This document shows positions 16,600-24,343 of a stretch of DNA of 64,000 nt, one piece after another. The DNA comes from Lapidilactobacillus gannanensis. GTDB taxonomy: Bacteria; Bacillota; Bacilli; Lactobacillales; Lactobacillaceae. Every line of letters begins with the position of its first letter. The first letter of the stretch is position 1. Below the pieces are notes generated by a model. The model worked only from the letters and a program-made list of their open reading frames with translations, had not been told where the DNA came from and made no database searches. The stretch is taken from contig NZ_RHOT01000002.1 in the NCBI RefSeq assembly GCF_003946675.1, forward strand, positions 1 to 64,000, in the 5' to 3' direction. Position numbers and translations under genes: made by a program.

Positions 16600-17313
16600 T
16601 CAGTTATGAATGCTCTGCCTTCTTGCAAACTCAACACTACTGAATTTATCAGCACGATGGCGTGACTCAGTGTAACCCAAAACGCGATTGTCAGCTAAGT
16701 GCGTTTCACTGCGGACTACCACCATTGAGACACTTTGGTTAACCCCTAAGTAACAACAGTCATTATCATTAGCAGGTTCAATCGTGATGTGTTTGACAGC
16801 ATAGTTGATCTTCAAATTAAGGTTCTTCTCGAAATAGTTGAATAACGAGTACTGTGCGGCCACTGCTGGCACTTCAGGAACAACTTGCTCATTAACGTAG
16901 TCATAGTCAAGCGTCACTGGCACATCATCAACCGTTCGCTTACGTAAGATCAATTGCGCGCGCATGCCCGGCGAACCGAATAATAATTGTTCCGGTACCA
17001 AAACATGATCTTGAATCGCAATCAGGCTATTCTCTGCTTCCAAGCCATTAGCTTCTGCGACTTCACGATAACTTTCAACCGAAGAAATCGGAAAATTTAG
17101 TCTTTCCGTATTCAGAATCAAACTACCTTTACCACGAATCGTTTGAATATAACCTTCGTTTGATAACAAATGAACCGCCTTACGAACGGTTTACCGAGAT
17201 ACTGTATAGCGCATCACCAGCTTCTGATCGCTAGGCAATAAATCCCCCTCTCGTAATTTCTTCGACTTGATATCTGACAACAAATCATTATAAATCTTTA
17301 AATATTTTTTCAT
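16600..17313 (-). pseudogene. TreR-like GntR/UTRA repressor gene with internal stop
   Basis: Read from the ATG at 17313 (behind a GGGGGGAATC leader) the frame gives a GntR winged helix: KKLREGDLLPSDQKLV, then MRYTVSR, a TAA at 17191-17193 (codon 41), then TVRKAVHLLSNEGYI in the same frame. The UTRA effector domain follows to 16600, for a total of 237 codons, the normal length of TreR. The stop falls in the recognition helix where Glu, Gln, Asn or Met usually stands. Unless read through, no functional repressor is made. Re-initiation downstream would yield only the UTRA part. Confidence 0.88.
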
Positions 17314-18149
17314 GATTCCCCCCTGCTACAGTTTCCTGCAGCACATGACTAAAGCCTTTTTGCGTCAGAGCGTCTGATCAATGCAATTAATAATCTAGCA
17401 GATTATGGCCATAAATGAATTGTCCACAACACGATGGCTAGACAAGTTTATTAATTTGCTTAATCAAGATTACAGGCTAAAAAATTATCGGCGCTGCTTC
17501 CCACCTTTTGTATCATCCAAAAAGTGACCTTCAACTAACCGATTAATTGTTCCTATGTCTAATCAAAGAATAGCGTTACTGCTTCCCCCCAGAAGTAAGT
17601 AACAGTAATCAACAATGAAAAACCAAAAATAATTCTCAGCAACAAAAGATTTACCTGAACGACATTAGCAGTTACAGCCGCACTTTTAACTAGTCTTCGC
17701 CTTGACTTTCAACCAATTAAAATTAGTGACAGAATGTAACCCCTATCAACAAAAATAGAATAGCATATGTCTAGTTAAGATGACAACAAAAAAGCACTTA
17801 CTTTTTTAGAAAAGCTTCTAAAGTAAGTGTTTTACTAACAAAAGGTTCGTGTAATTTTTATCAATTAAACAATTAAATCGCTATCAATTCTTTTTAAAAT
17901 TGCCCATTCACTAAGTGTTCAGGCAACGAATTAGCAAAAATTAACACTGTCATCAGTTTAAAAAAGGCCGGATTTAGCCTCATAAACTTTTTTAACTAGG
18001 CGCTAAATATGTGCGATTATTTTTTAAAATTGAAGTGGTCATGTGACATTAGGTCTAACTGCAAACGATGTCACCAAAGCAACCGACCTTTACCACTATC
18101 AACTAGGAAACACCCTAAAATATTTGACTGCTCAGATTTGAAAAGGTTC
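17314..18149. other. 836-bp intergenic region, no gene seen
   Basis: Nothing protein-coding is visible between treR and the channel gene. The only clear structure is the terminator-like hairpin at 17789-17836. Base composition is AT-rich, with no copy of the repeat families recognised. Confidence 0.5.
17789..17836 (-). terminator. terminator-like hairpin
   Basis: On the minus strand AAAACACTTACTTTAGAAGC and a following strand ending in AAGTAAGTGC form a long stem followed by TTTTTT. It could end transcription from the TMEM175-like gene about 310 bp upstream on that strand. Confidence 0.6.
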
Positions 18150-18986
18150 TTAATTTAATCGCTGACGGCGAATATCCTGTGAACTCCGCAGCCAATTACG
18201 CAGTGTTTCATCAGAAATATTAAATTGCGTTTTAGCTGTTTCAGCGAAATGGTTCCAGGCCTCTGTTTGCTTCTGCTGATCATGGCGGCCCCAACGTGCT
18301 TGTCGAAAATATTCGTGGACCAAACGATAAAAAGCCCGCTGATCATCCGTTGATAAACCGGCAAATCCTCTTTTTTCTGTAGTGGCCATCTTTTCCAGTT
18401 CGCTGAAATCAGTATGCTCCTGGCCATGCTTCATGAAAGATTGAACCGACAAAGCAATCAATAGTACCAAGACAACATGCGGCCAAAAGTAGCCCACGGG
18501 AATCAAAATCAAATAGAGAATGCCAGAATCCCAAAAATTGGCACCATAAATAATATTATAGATGACTCGTAAATCACTTTTTTCAGTATACTTGTCACGA
18601 ATAATAGTTCGCGTCATCATTCGGAAAATCAAGGAAATAATCAAGCACAGCCCACTGTATAGCATCACATTATAATTAGTCGTGGCCGAAGTCATCAAGC
18701 GAGTAAAAGTCGGAATCAACGATAAGAAGAATAAGAAAATCAAGTCCAAAATCACAATCGCATTCGGTACTTGTTCGGCCTCATTAAATGTCACTGCGTG
18801 TTGGTACCAAAGATTAGCAATGAAACAGAAACTAACTGAATAAATTCCGATCGATTTAAATAATTGTAAATAAACCACAGCGCCATGGCGCATCGTAATT
18901 GGCAATTCCAATACCATCACCGTAATTAAAATAGCAATCACAGCATCACTAAAAACATCTAGTCGTTCTTTTAATTTCTTCTGCAT
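18150..18986 (-). CDS. TMEM175-family (DUF1211) potassium channel-like protein
   Basis: The 278-residue membrane protein starts with the DUF1211/TMEM175 signature RLDVFSDAVIAILITVMVLE, in which FSD and the isoleucine-lined helix form the pore in characterised potassium channels. About six membrane segments are followed, from residue 200, by a charged cytoplasmic tail of 75-80 residues that most bacterial members lack. The ATG behind GGGGTGA is preferred to a GTG three codons upstream. It is monocistronic. Confidence 0.8.
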   Translation of the reverse strand: MQKKLKERLDVFSDAVIAILITVMVLELPITMRHGAVVYLQLFKSIGIYSVSFCFIANLWYQHAVTFNEAEQVPNAIVILDLIFLFFLSLIPTFTRLMTSATTNYNVMLYSGLCLIISLIFRMMTRTIIRDKYTEKSDLRVIYNIIYGANFWDSGILYLILIPVGYFWPHVVLVLLIALSVQSFMKHGQEHTDFSELEKMATTEKRGFAGLSTDDQRAFYRLVHEYFRQARWGRHDQQKQTEAWNHFAETAKTQFNISDETLRNWLRSSQDIRRQRLN

Positions 18987-19256
18987 CCCTATCACCCCAA
19001 ATAATAATCGTTTCTAGTGTACCACGGCTAGCCAACATTTAGGGTCTTTTCGTAAAGCAATCGCGGGTATTATCACCAGTGGCATTGTCAAGAATAAGTC
19101 TTGAAAAACGTCAGTCTGCCAAGTGCTAGGTTTGATAGAAGAATTGACTTATTTTTAAGTAATGGCGACGTGAAGAAGCTGTGAGATCAGTCCTGTGATC
19201 AAAATAAAATAGACTTTAGTAGCGGAAACGGCTGCTCAAAAAGCAACCGAATCCAG
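18987..19256. repeat. intergenic region with degenerate repeat copy
   Basis: The part at about 19165-19256 (CTTTAGTAGCGGAAACGGCT followed by a CAAAAAGCAACCG-like stretch) resembles the flank of the family-3 repeat at 27000-27110 and 20140-20160. No gene is visible. Confidence 0.5.
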
Positions 19257-19934
19257 TTAATCGCCTTTGATCACGCGCTGGCTTTGTTGATTATAGCTGA
19301 CCACTTTAATTGTCAAAGTAGGTGTCATTGTTAATCTTACTTTGGTGATTTTACTATTTTCGGGGTTTAAGGGACTTAACTGATCCGGCGCAAAGCGGGC
19401 AATTAAAGCGCGAATATTAGCGCTGTGCGATATTAGCAACACTGGCCGATTGCTTTGATTTTCATGAAAGATGCGTTGTAATCCCGATAAAAAGCGCGTC
19501 CAAAATTGGGCACTGGTTTCGGCCAATTGAGCTGGGTCAACGGCTGCCAGGAAATCCTGAGAAGTATCAACTGAATAATGGGCGACCAAATCAGCATAAT
19601 CACGGTACTGATGGCTCTGCGCAATTAATTGCCAAGTAGCCGTAACATTTTTACCTTCAAAGGCACCATAGAAATGTTCGCGTAAATCGGCCCAACTAAT
19701 TACCGGTAGCTGCCACTGATTGATTTGCTAAATCTGGGCTGCACTCGTCATTGCTCGTGCAGTATCACTGGTATAAATTTTTGAAAAAATTAGTGGTTGC
19801 AAAATTCGTGCAGTGATTGCTAATTGCTGCTGCCCATGAGCCGTTAATGGTGTATCACTCCAACCTTGAAACTCATCGAAAATATTAAAATAGGTTTCCC
19901 CATGGCGGACCAGATAAACTGTGACTTCCTTCAT
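19257..19934 (-). pseudogene. histidine phosphatase (phosphoglycerate mutase-like) with internal stop
   Basis: The frame begins MKEVTVYLVRHGETYFN, with the RHG catalytic motif, and continues to SAAQI, where a TAG at 19728-19730 interrupts it. Without a frame change it resumes as QINQWQLPVISWADLREHF and ends after the second catalytic histidine region LLISHSANIRAL. Total length is 226 codons, normal for this superfamily of small phosphatases. TAG is one transition from CAG, which fits a recent nonsense mutation. Confidence 0.88.
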
Positions 19935-20354
19935 CAGAATTCCCTCCTTATCATTGACCTCAGTCTACAACATCCCCTTCAAAAACACCGTCAATTAACT
20001 TTAACAGTGGTGCCGTGGTACCATTTAACAATAAATCAAATTATCGGTTAGCCTGCCCGTAAATCATCTAACGCCAAAAAAGCTGGTAACATCAGTCACG
20101 TTATCAAAGACAAACCAAATTTTAGCTTCTCCGTGTTCTCAAAAACAGTCGGCTCCGCTTAACGACAAAATCCCGAGCAATTCTGACGAATTGTTCGGGA
20201 TTTTACGTTAGTGCTCACTGTCTGACCGCCTTTTACCACACTGTTTGACATTAGCACTCACTAGCCAACTGGCTTGAGACAGCCGTTATTTTCACCGGGT
20301 GCTTTACTGACGGGTCTATTTTAAGCGCCAATCATCGCAATTAAACCTGACTAC
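19935..20354. other. intergenic region with a family-3 repeat
   Basis: Between the phosphatase start and the MFS gene end lies a family-3 repeat (20120-20263). No gene is visible in the rest. Confidence 0.55.
20120..20263 (+). repeat. family-3 hairpin repeat, copy 2
   Basis: AAATCCCGAGCAATTC pairs with GAATTGTTCGGGATTT (20167-20204). The flanks CGGCTCCGCTTAACG and CGTTAGTGCTCACTGTCTGAC match those of the other copies. It could also act as a terminator on either strand. Confidence 0.7.
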
Positions 20355-21542
20355 CTACTTTTGATCAGTTGCGGGTTTTCTTTTACCGCGACCAATCAAA
20401 ATAAATGCTAACGTTGCTAAAATAACAATTGCCGCACAGAAGATAAACAGCACTGGATAGGACAATGATTCAATAATTAGGGCACCAATTAAGGGACCCA
20501 CGGCCCGACCTGCCGAAGCAGCCATCGTCACCAAGCCCTGATATTTGCCTTTTTCTTGGTAAGAAGCCCGCTCGTTAACAAAAGTCGAGACTGCTGGGAA
20601 GGCAATCACTTCGCCAATTGTCAAAACAGCCATTGCTAAAATAAAGAAGGCATAGTGTTTCGCCGTTAATAAAATCGCGAAAGATCCTGTGAACATGAAG
20701 AAGCCAGTATAAAGGCGACCACGTAAATGTTTTAATAAATAATCATCAAAATGAGTCAATAATGGTTGCAAGGTGACAATCAAGACAGCATTAACTGTCC
20801 ATAAGAAACTATAAGAACGCACTGTCATTCCTAAATGCAGCATATAGGCAGAGATATTACTTTGCCACTGCTCATAGCCGACCCAGGCCACAAATAACAT
20901 CAACAACAATAAATAAATGGGTAACTTTTCACGGGTGCGCCCATCACCAGTATCCGTGACCTTACTACGGCGAATAGCTTGCTTCGCTTGATTTAGATTG
21001 CGGAACGTCAACAACGCCACAATTAAGAACAACACAAATAAAATAAACGCTGTTAAAAAGACATATTGGATACCCAGTGGCAAAATAAACCCAACCACTA
21101 AGGAACCAAAAACCAAGCCTAAATTACTAGTAAAATACAGGACATTAAAAACATAACTCGGCTGTTTACTACGCACTAATGTCGCGATTGAGTTGATACA
21201 GGTCACCACAATCCCGTTACCCAGCCCGAGGATAACTAACAAAATCGCATAAATTGGCCACCCATGCCAGAAAATCAATGCCCCTGCTGAAGCAGTCGCA
21301 ATCACGATTCCGGCCACAATTGTCTCATAAGGTTTCCAATGATCAAATAACCACCCGCCCAGGTAATTACCGATAATGGTGGCTACTGAGTTAATCAATA
21401 ATACCAGACCAGCCACGGTCAAAGTTTCGTGTAAATATTCATGCATGTAAATCGTGGTCAATGGCCAAATAAAACTAATTCCTGTGTTAGTAATCAACGA
21501 CCCCAAAAATAACCACTTTAACTGAATTGGATCCTTCCGCAA
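20355..21542 (-). CDS. MFS multidrug-type transporter
   Basis: The 395-residue protein has 12 predicted membrane segments in two halves, with the MFS inter-helix pattern GGWLFDHWKPYE after TM2 and the NERASYQEKGKYQG loop of drug/proton antiporters of the MdtG/YttB type in the second half. Substrate unknown. The start is a TTG behind AAGGAGAG. It is monocistronic and convergent with nothing; the next gene is divergent. Confidence 0.8.
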   Translation of the reverse strand: MRKDPIQLKWLFLGSLITNTGISFIWPLTTIYMHEYLHETLTVAGLVLLINSVATIIGNYLGGWLFDHWKPYETIVAGIVIATASAGALIFWHGWPIYAILLVILGLGNGIVVTCINSIATLVRSKQPSYVFNVLYFTSNLGLVFGSLVVGFILPLGIQYVFLTAFILFVLFLIVALLTFRNLNQAKQAIRRSKVTDTGDGRTREKLPIYLLLLMLFVAWVGYEQWQSNISAYMLHLGMTVRSYSFLWTVNAVLIVTLQPLLTHFDDYLLKHLRGRLYTGFFMFTGSFAILLTAKHYAFFILAMAVLTIGEVIAFPAVSTFVNERASYQEKGKYQGLVTMAASAGRAVGPLIGALIIESLSYPVLFIFCAAIVILATLAFILIGRGKRKPATDQK

Positions 21543-21761
21543 AACGTCCGACTCTCCTTAAAAAACTGCTGTTTATAGCGTATCGCGAACCACCTAAAAA
21601 AAGCAAGCTAATATACACAATTTTTTTATAAAAGTTAGTTGGCGATCACTCAACAATCAGCAAACGTAACTAACGGCATGGTGAAGCATTACGATAATTT
21701 ATTATATGGCAAAATCGGTCTACAATGAACTCATCATCAGATAAAAAAAGAGGTTATACTT

Positions 21762-22601
21762 ATGAAATTTTCTAAGATTAAGGTAAATGGACTCAACGTT
21801 TTCTATCGTGAAAGTGGCTCGCAGGACAAGCCAGTATTCTTATTACTACATGGCTTCCCCACATCAAGTCAAATGTTTCGTAATCTGATGCCACTACTGG
21901 CCAATGATTTTCATGTGATTGCACCGGATTTCATTGGTTTTGGACAATCTGCTGCACCACGGCATACTGAATTTAATTACACCTTTGAGAACTTAACTAA
22001 TTATGTGGACGATTTCCTTAAAGTTATGCAGATCAACCAGTTTTATCTATATGTTTTTGATTATGGTGCCCCAATTGGTTTCGAATTAGCAACTCGCCAT
22101 CCCAACAGCATTCTTGGAATCGTTAGCCAAAATGGTAATATCTATCAAGCTGGTTTAGGCGCGAAATGGGCTGAGCGGGCAATCTACTGGCAGCACCCAA
22201 CTGCAGCTTTACGTAAAAGCTATCAAAGTGCTTTTGCTCCCGAAACCATTAAGGGCCAATACCTAGGTGGTGAACAACCTGACAGTATTTCACCTGATGG
22301 TTACACTTTAGATATTCACTACACGGAATCACCGGACTATGCTGAACGTCAATCAGACTTAATTTTTGATTACCAAAATAATGTTAAAAATTATCCTAAG
22401 TTCCAGCAATACGTCCGCGACTATCAACCAGAAATTTTGGCTGCTTGGGGTAAAAACGATCCTAGTTTTGTTTATCAAGGTGCTGAAGCCTTCAAACAGG
22501 ATGCGCCTAACACTGAGGTTCATTTACTTGATGGCGGCCACTTCGTTCTTGAGTCACACTGGCAAGAAATTGGTAAATTAATTCTGGCTAAATGGGCTTA
22601 A
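21762..22601 (+). CDS. alpha/beta hydrolase, haloalkane dehalogenase/epoxide hydrolase-like
   Basis: The 279-residue enzyme has the alpha/beta hydrolase fold: oxyanion motif LLHGFPTSSQMFRN, nucleophile elbow VFDYGAPIGFE with Asp as nucleophile instead of Ser, and catalytic His in LDGGHFVLESHW. Asp nucleophiles mark epoxide hydrolases and haloalkane dehalogenases, but fine specificity cannot be read from sequence. The start follows AAAGAGG. Confidence 0.82.
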   Translation: MKFSKIKVNGLNVFYRESGSQDKPVFLLLHGFPTSSQMFRNLMPLLANDFHVIAPDFIGFGQSAAPRHTEFNYTFENLTNYVDDFLKVMQINQFYLYVFDYGAPIGFELATRHPNSILGIVSQNGNIYQAGLGAKWAERAIYWQHPTAALRKSYQSAFAPETIKGQYLGGEQPDSISPDGYTLDIHYTESPDYAERQSDLIFDYQNNVKNYPKFQQYVRDYQPEILAAWGKNDPSFVYQGAEAFKQDAPNTEVHLLDGGHFVLESHWQEIGKLILAKWA

Positions 22602-22737
22602 GAACTTTTAAATATTAACAATTTACGCTGACGTTGCTAAGCTGGTAACGACCTATGCAAAAAACCGTCATTTATCACAACATAATCATGCTCAAGGTGA
22701 CAAAAGACCGTCACCTTTCACAACATAATTGCGTTCT

Positions 22738-22837
22738 AGGCGGTAAATGGCTATGGTTAACTCAAATAATTGCTTGATCTGGTTGCACCAGCTCAAGCAA
22801 TTATTTGAAGTTACCCTACGCCAAAAGCCCACCGCCT
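22738..22837 (-). repeat. family-2 structured repeat, copy 1
   Basis: A perfect 15-bp stem CAAATAATTGCTTGA (22763-22777) with TCAAGCAATTATTTG (22793-22807) holds a CTGGT/ACCAG tip and is itself enclosed by AGGCGGT (22738-22744) with ACCGCCT (22831-22837). Copies at 26853-26966 and 54940-55051 keep the architecture with other stem letters. Confidence 0.75.
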
Positions 22838-22860
22838 GCCACAGCTTGAACACAAAAACA

Positions 22861-22894
22861 CCACTTCTGGGCAGGAAGTGGTGTTCTTTTCATT
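22861..22894 (+). terminator. terminator-like hairpin
   Basis: ACACCACTTC pairs with GAAGTGGTGT and is followed by TCTTTTCATTTT. It may end the alpha/beta hydrolase transcript, or separate it from the small frame that follows. Confidence 0.55.
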
Positions 22895-22913
22895 TTAAAG
22901 GGGAGGAGTAAAA

Positions 22914-22955
22914 TGAAGAAAATTAGTAATTTGGGTTTTAGGGTTTTGGGCTAGA
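22914..22955 (+). CDS. possible 13-residue peptide with strong ribosome binding site
   Basis: AAAGGGGAGGAGTAAA precedes an ATG and the frame MKKISNLGFRVLG, then TAG. The ribosome binding site is better than most in the window, yet no longer frame follows. It may be a leader peptide, a signalling peptide or the remnant of a lost gene. No family is recognised. Confidence 0.2.
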
Positions 22956-23364
22956 AAGCTTAGTGACTAGCACTAAGTAACTTTCTATATTGATAACTAT
23001 AACCTCATCCCATGAAAAACTAATGTCTTAAAAATGGTATTGCCATGATTTAAATGTGACTAAAACTTGAAGTTTGTTACTTAACTAGTGTGACTAATGA
23101 TTACGGGGAATAATCATTGGCTGCGACCTAGCTAATTGATCACTAGTCAGTGGCTAGCCAGCTTTAGAATCATTATATGACGCGTAGTTGCTGGTAATCG
23201 TGAGCTTATCCTCTGCTTTGCAGTAATATGAAACTCAGGTTCAAAATTTAGTGCGGGCGCTGAAAACAAATGAATCAAATTGCTTAATCTAGGCCGGGCC
23301 CTAAATCTAGCTTGTCGTTCACTTATTACCACACCTAAGCAACTACGCCGTGGTTTTAACTAGT

Positions 23365-23922
23365 TTAATCCTCGTCATCTTCGTCAACTTCGACTAAGTC
23401 TTCCCAAGCCGTTTTACCAATCAAGGCCTGTAATTGACGAGTCCGATGATTATTACTACCACGCAAATTGATCAAGAAGTTAGCCAAGGCTGGGCGATTT
23501 TCACGTTGGGCCAAAATAATTGCCCGATCAATAAACATATTGGCTGTTGTGTAGTCATGAGCTGTTTCGTTAACTAAATCAGCTGCTGTAACATACTTCA
23601 AACGTGCGTCTTCACTCATTTTAGTATACTTCGTGTATTCAGCAACAGTTGCGGGTGGTAATTCATTTTCATCAAGAAGAATGGCACCTAGGTCATCTAA
23701 CTGTTGGCGATTTTCTTGAATTAAAGTTTCATAAAAGTCCTGTAATTGAAGCGCCTGGGCACCCTTTACGAACCAGACAGCTTGATGAAGTTTAACATCA
23801 AAGTACCACAGGTTAGCAACAATGTGGCCTGCCATCGCCCCAGCAGTTGGTTTGTGATGATCAAGATCAGCTTGTCTTAACTCAGCTTGATATTTAGCGT
23901 CGATTTCAGAATTAAAGTTCAT
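23365..23922 (-). CDS. Dps-like ferritin-family protein
   Basis: The 185-residue protein matches the Dps/ferritin-like four-helix bundle: helix A has DVKLHQAVWFVKG (cf. KLHNYHWYVKG), helix B YETLIQENRQQLDDLGAILL, then LPPATVAEYTKY and two C-terminal helices. Family members oxidise and store iron or protect DNA. The first ferroxidase His is present, but the second His of HNYHW is Val, so the iron site may be altered. The acidic tail (VDEDDED) is unusual. The gene follows the metal chaperone and ATPase genes on the same strand; its start has AAGGAGG. Confidence 0.75.
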   Translation of the reverse strand: MNFNSEIDAKYQAELRQADLDHHKPTAGAMAGHIVANLWYFDVKLHQAVWFVKGAQALQLQDFYETLIQENRQQLDDLGAILLDENELPPATVAEYTKYTKMSEDARLKYVTAADLVNETAHDYTTANMFIDRAIILAQRENRPALANFLINLRGSNNHRTRQLQALIGKTAWEDLVEVDEDDED

Positions 23923-24017
23923 GATAATTCCTCCTTGGAATTGAATTTATTTAGAATGACTGAGCCTAGCTTGCAAATTGAACTCAGTTTGATTTTGACA
24001 TTTAGAAAATAATCTGA

Positions 24018-24248
24018 TTAGAGATCTTTTACTTTAACGCCTTGCACTTCGTAGCCTAACTTCGTCACAACATCACTTAAAGCGTCAGCACTAGTCTGGG
24101 AATCATCAATTTCAGCTTTGACTTTTCCGGCATTGAACAACACTTTAATGGTGCCAACACCTGGTTGTGCTTTCAGCGCACCTTCAATTTTAGTTAAGCA
24201 AGATGGGCAAGTTAAAGCATCTAGTTGTAAAATAACTTTCTTATTCAT
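24018..24248 (-). CDS. HMA-domain copper chaperone-like protein
   Basis: The 76-residue protein is a single heavy-metal-associated domain with the metal-binding LTCPSC motif near residues 10-15 and a betaalphabeta-betaalphabeta pattern. It is the size of CopZ. It likely hands metal to the P-type ATPase encoded upstream, which lacks an N-terminal HMA domain of its own. The ATG is placed after a GGGAG at 24255-24259; longer readings have no better site. Its own promoter region carries the palindrome at 24308-24321. Confidence 0.82.
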   Translation of the reverse strand: MNKKVILQLDALTCPSCLTKIEGALKAQPGVGTIKVLFNAGKVKAEIDDSQTSADALSDVVTKLGYEVQGVKVKDL

Positions 24249-24289
24249 AAAACATAACTCCCTTTCATATCTGATAAATTTAGTATACG

Positions 24290-24321
24290 AGGAAAACTTC
24301 TTTAAAAAATTGACCGTGGTC
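24290..24321 (-). promoter_or_regulatory. metal-cluster operator and promoter, chaperone gene
   Basis: The perfect palindrome TTGACC-AC-GGTCAA (minus strand) is followed after 22 bases by TATACT. The same palindrome (one mismatch) with exactly the same distance to a -10 box precedes the ATPase gene. The region in the -35 position is poor, which suggests an activator. Confidence 0.55.
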
Positions 24322-24343
24322 AAGTTTGCTAAGCTTTTTAAAA

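Larger units (their letters stand above)
22602..23364. other. intergenic region with repeats and hairpins
   Basis: It holds a 30-bp direct repeat (ACCGTCA...CACAACATAAT at about 22663 and 22707), a family-2 structured repeat, a terminator-like hairpin, a 13-codon frame and a small hairpin ATGATTA/TAATCAT near 23097-23117. The 61-codon minus-strand frame at 23147-23332 has no ribosome binding site and looks random. Confidence 0.5.

Noticed and set aside
16600-17169. A separate short UTRA-only regulator gene
   Set aside because: The sequence upstream continues the same frame as a proper GntR DNA-binding domain up to an ATG at 17313, so the short frame is the remnant after a stop codon.
23147-23332. 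61-codon frame upstream of the Dps-like gene end
   Set aside because: No ribosome binding site, no hydrophobic or domain pattern; random-looking.
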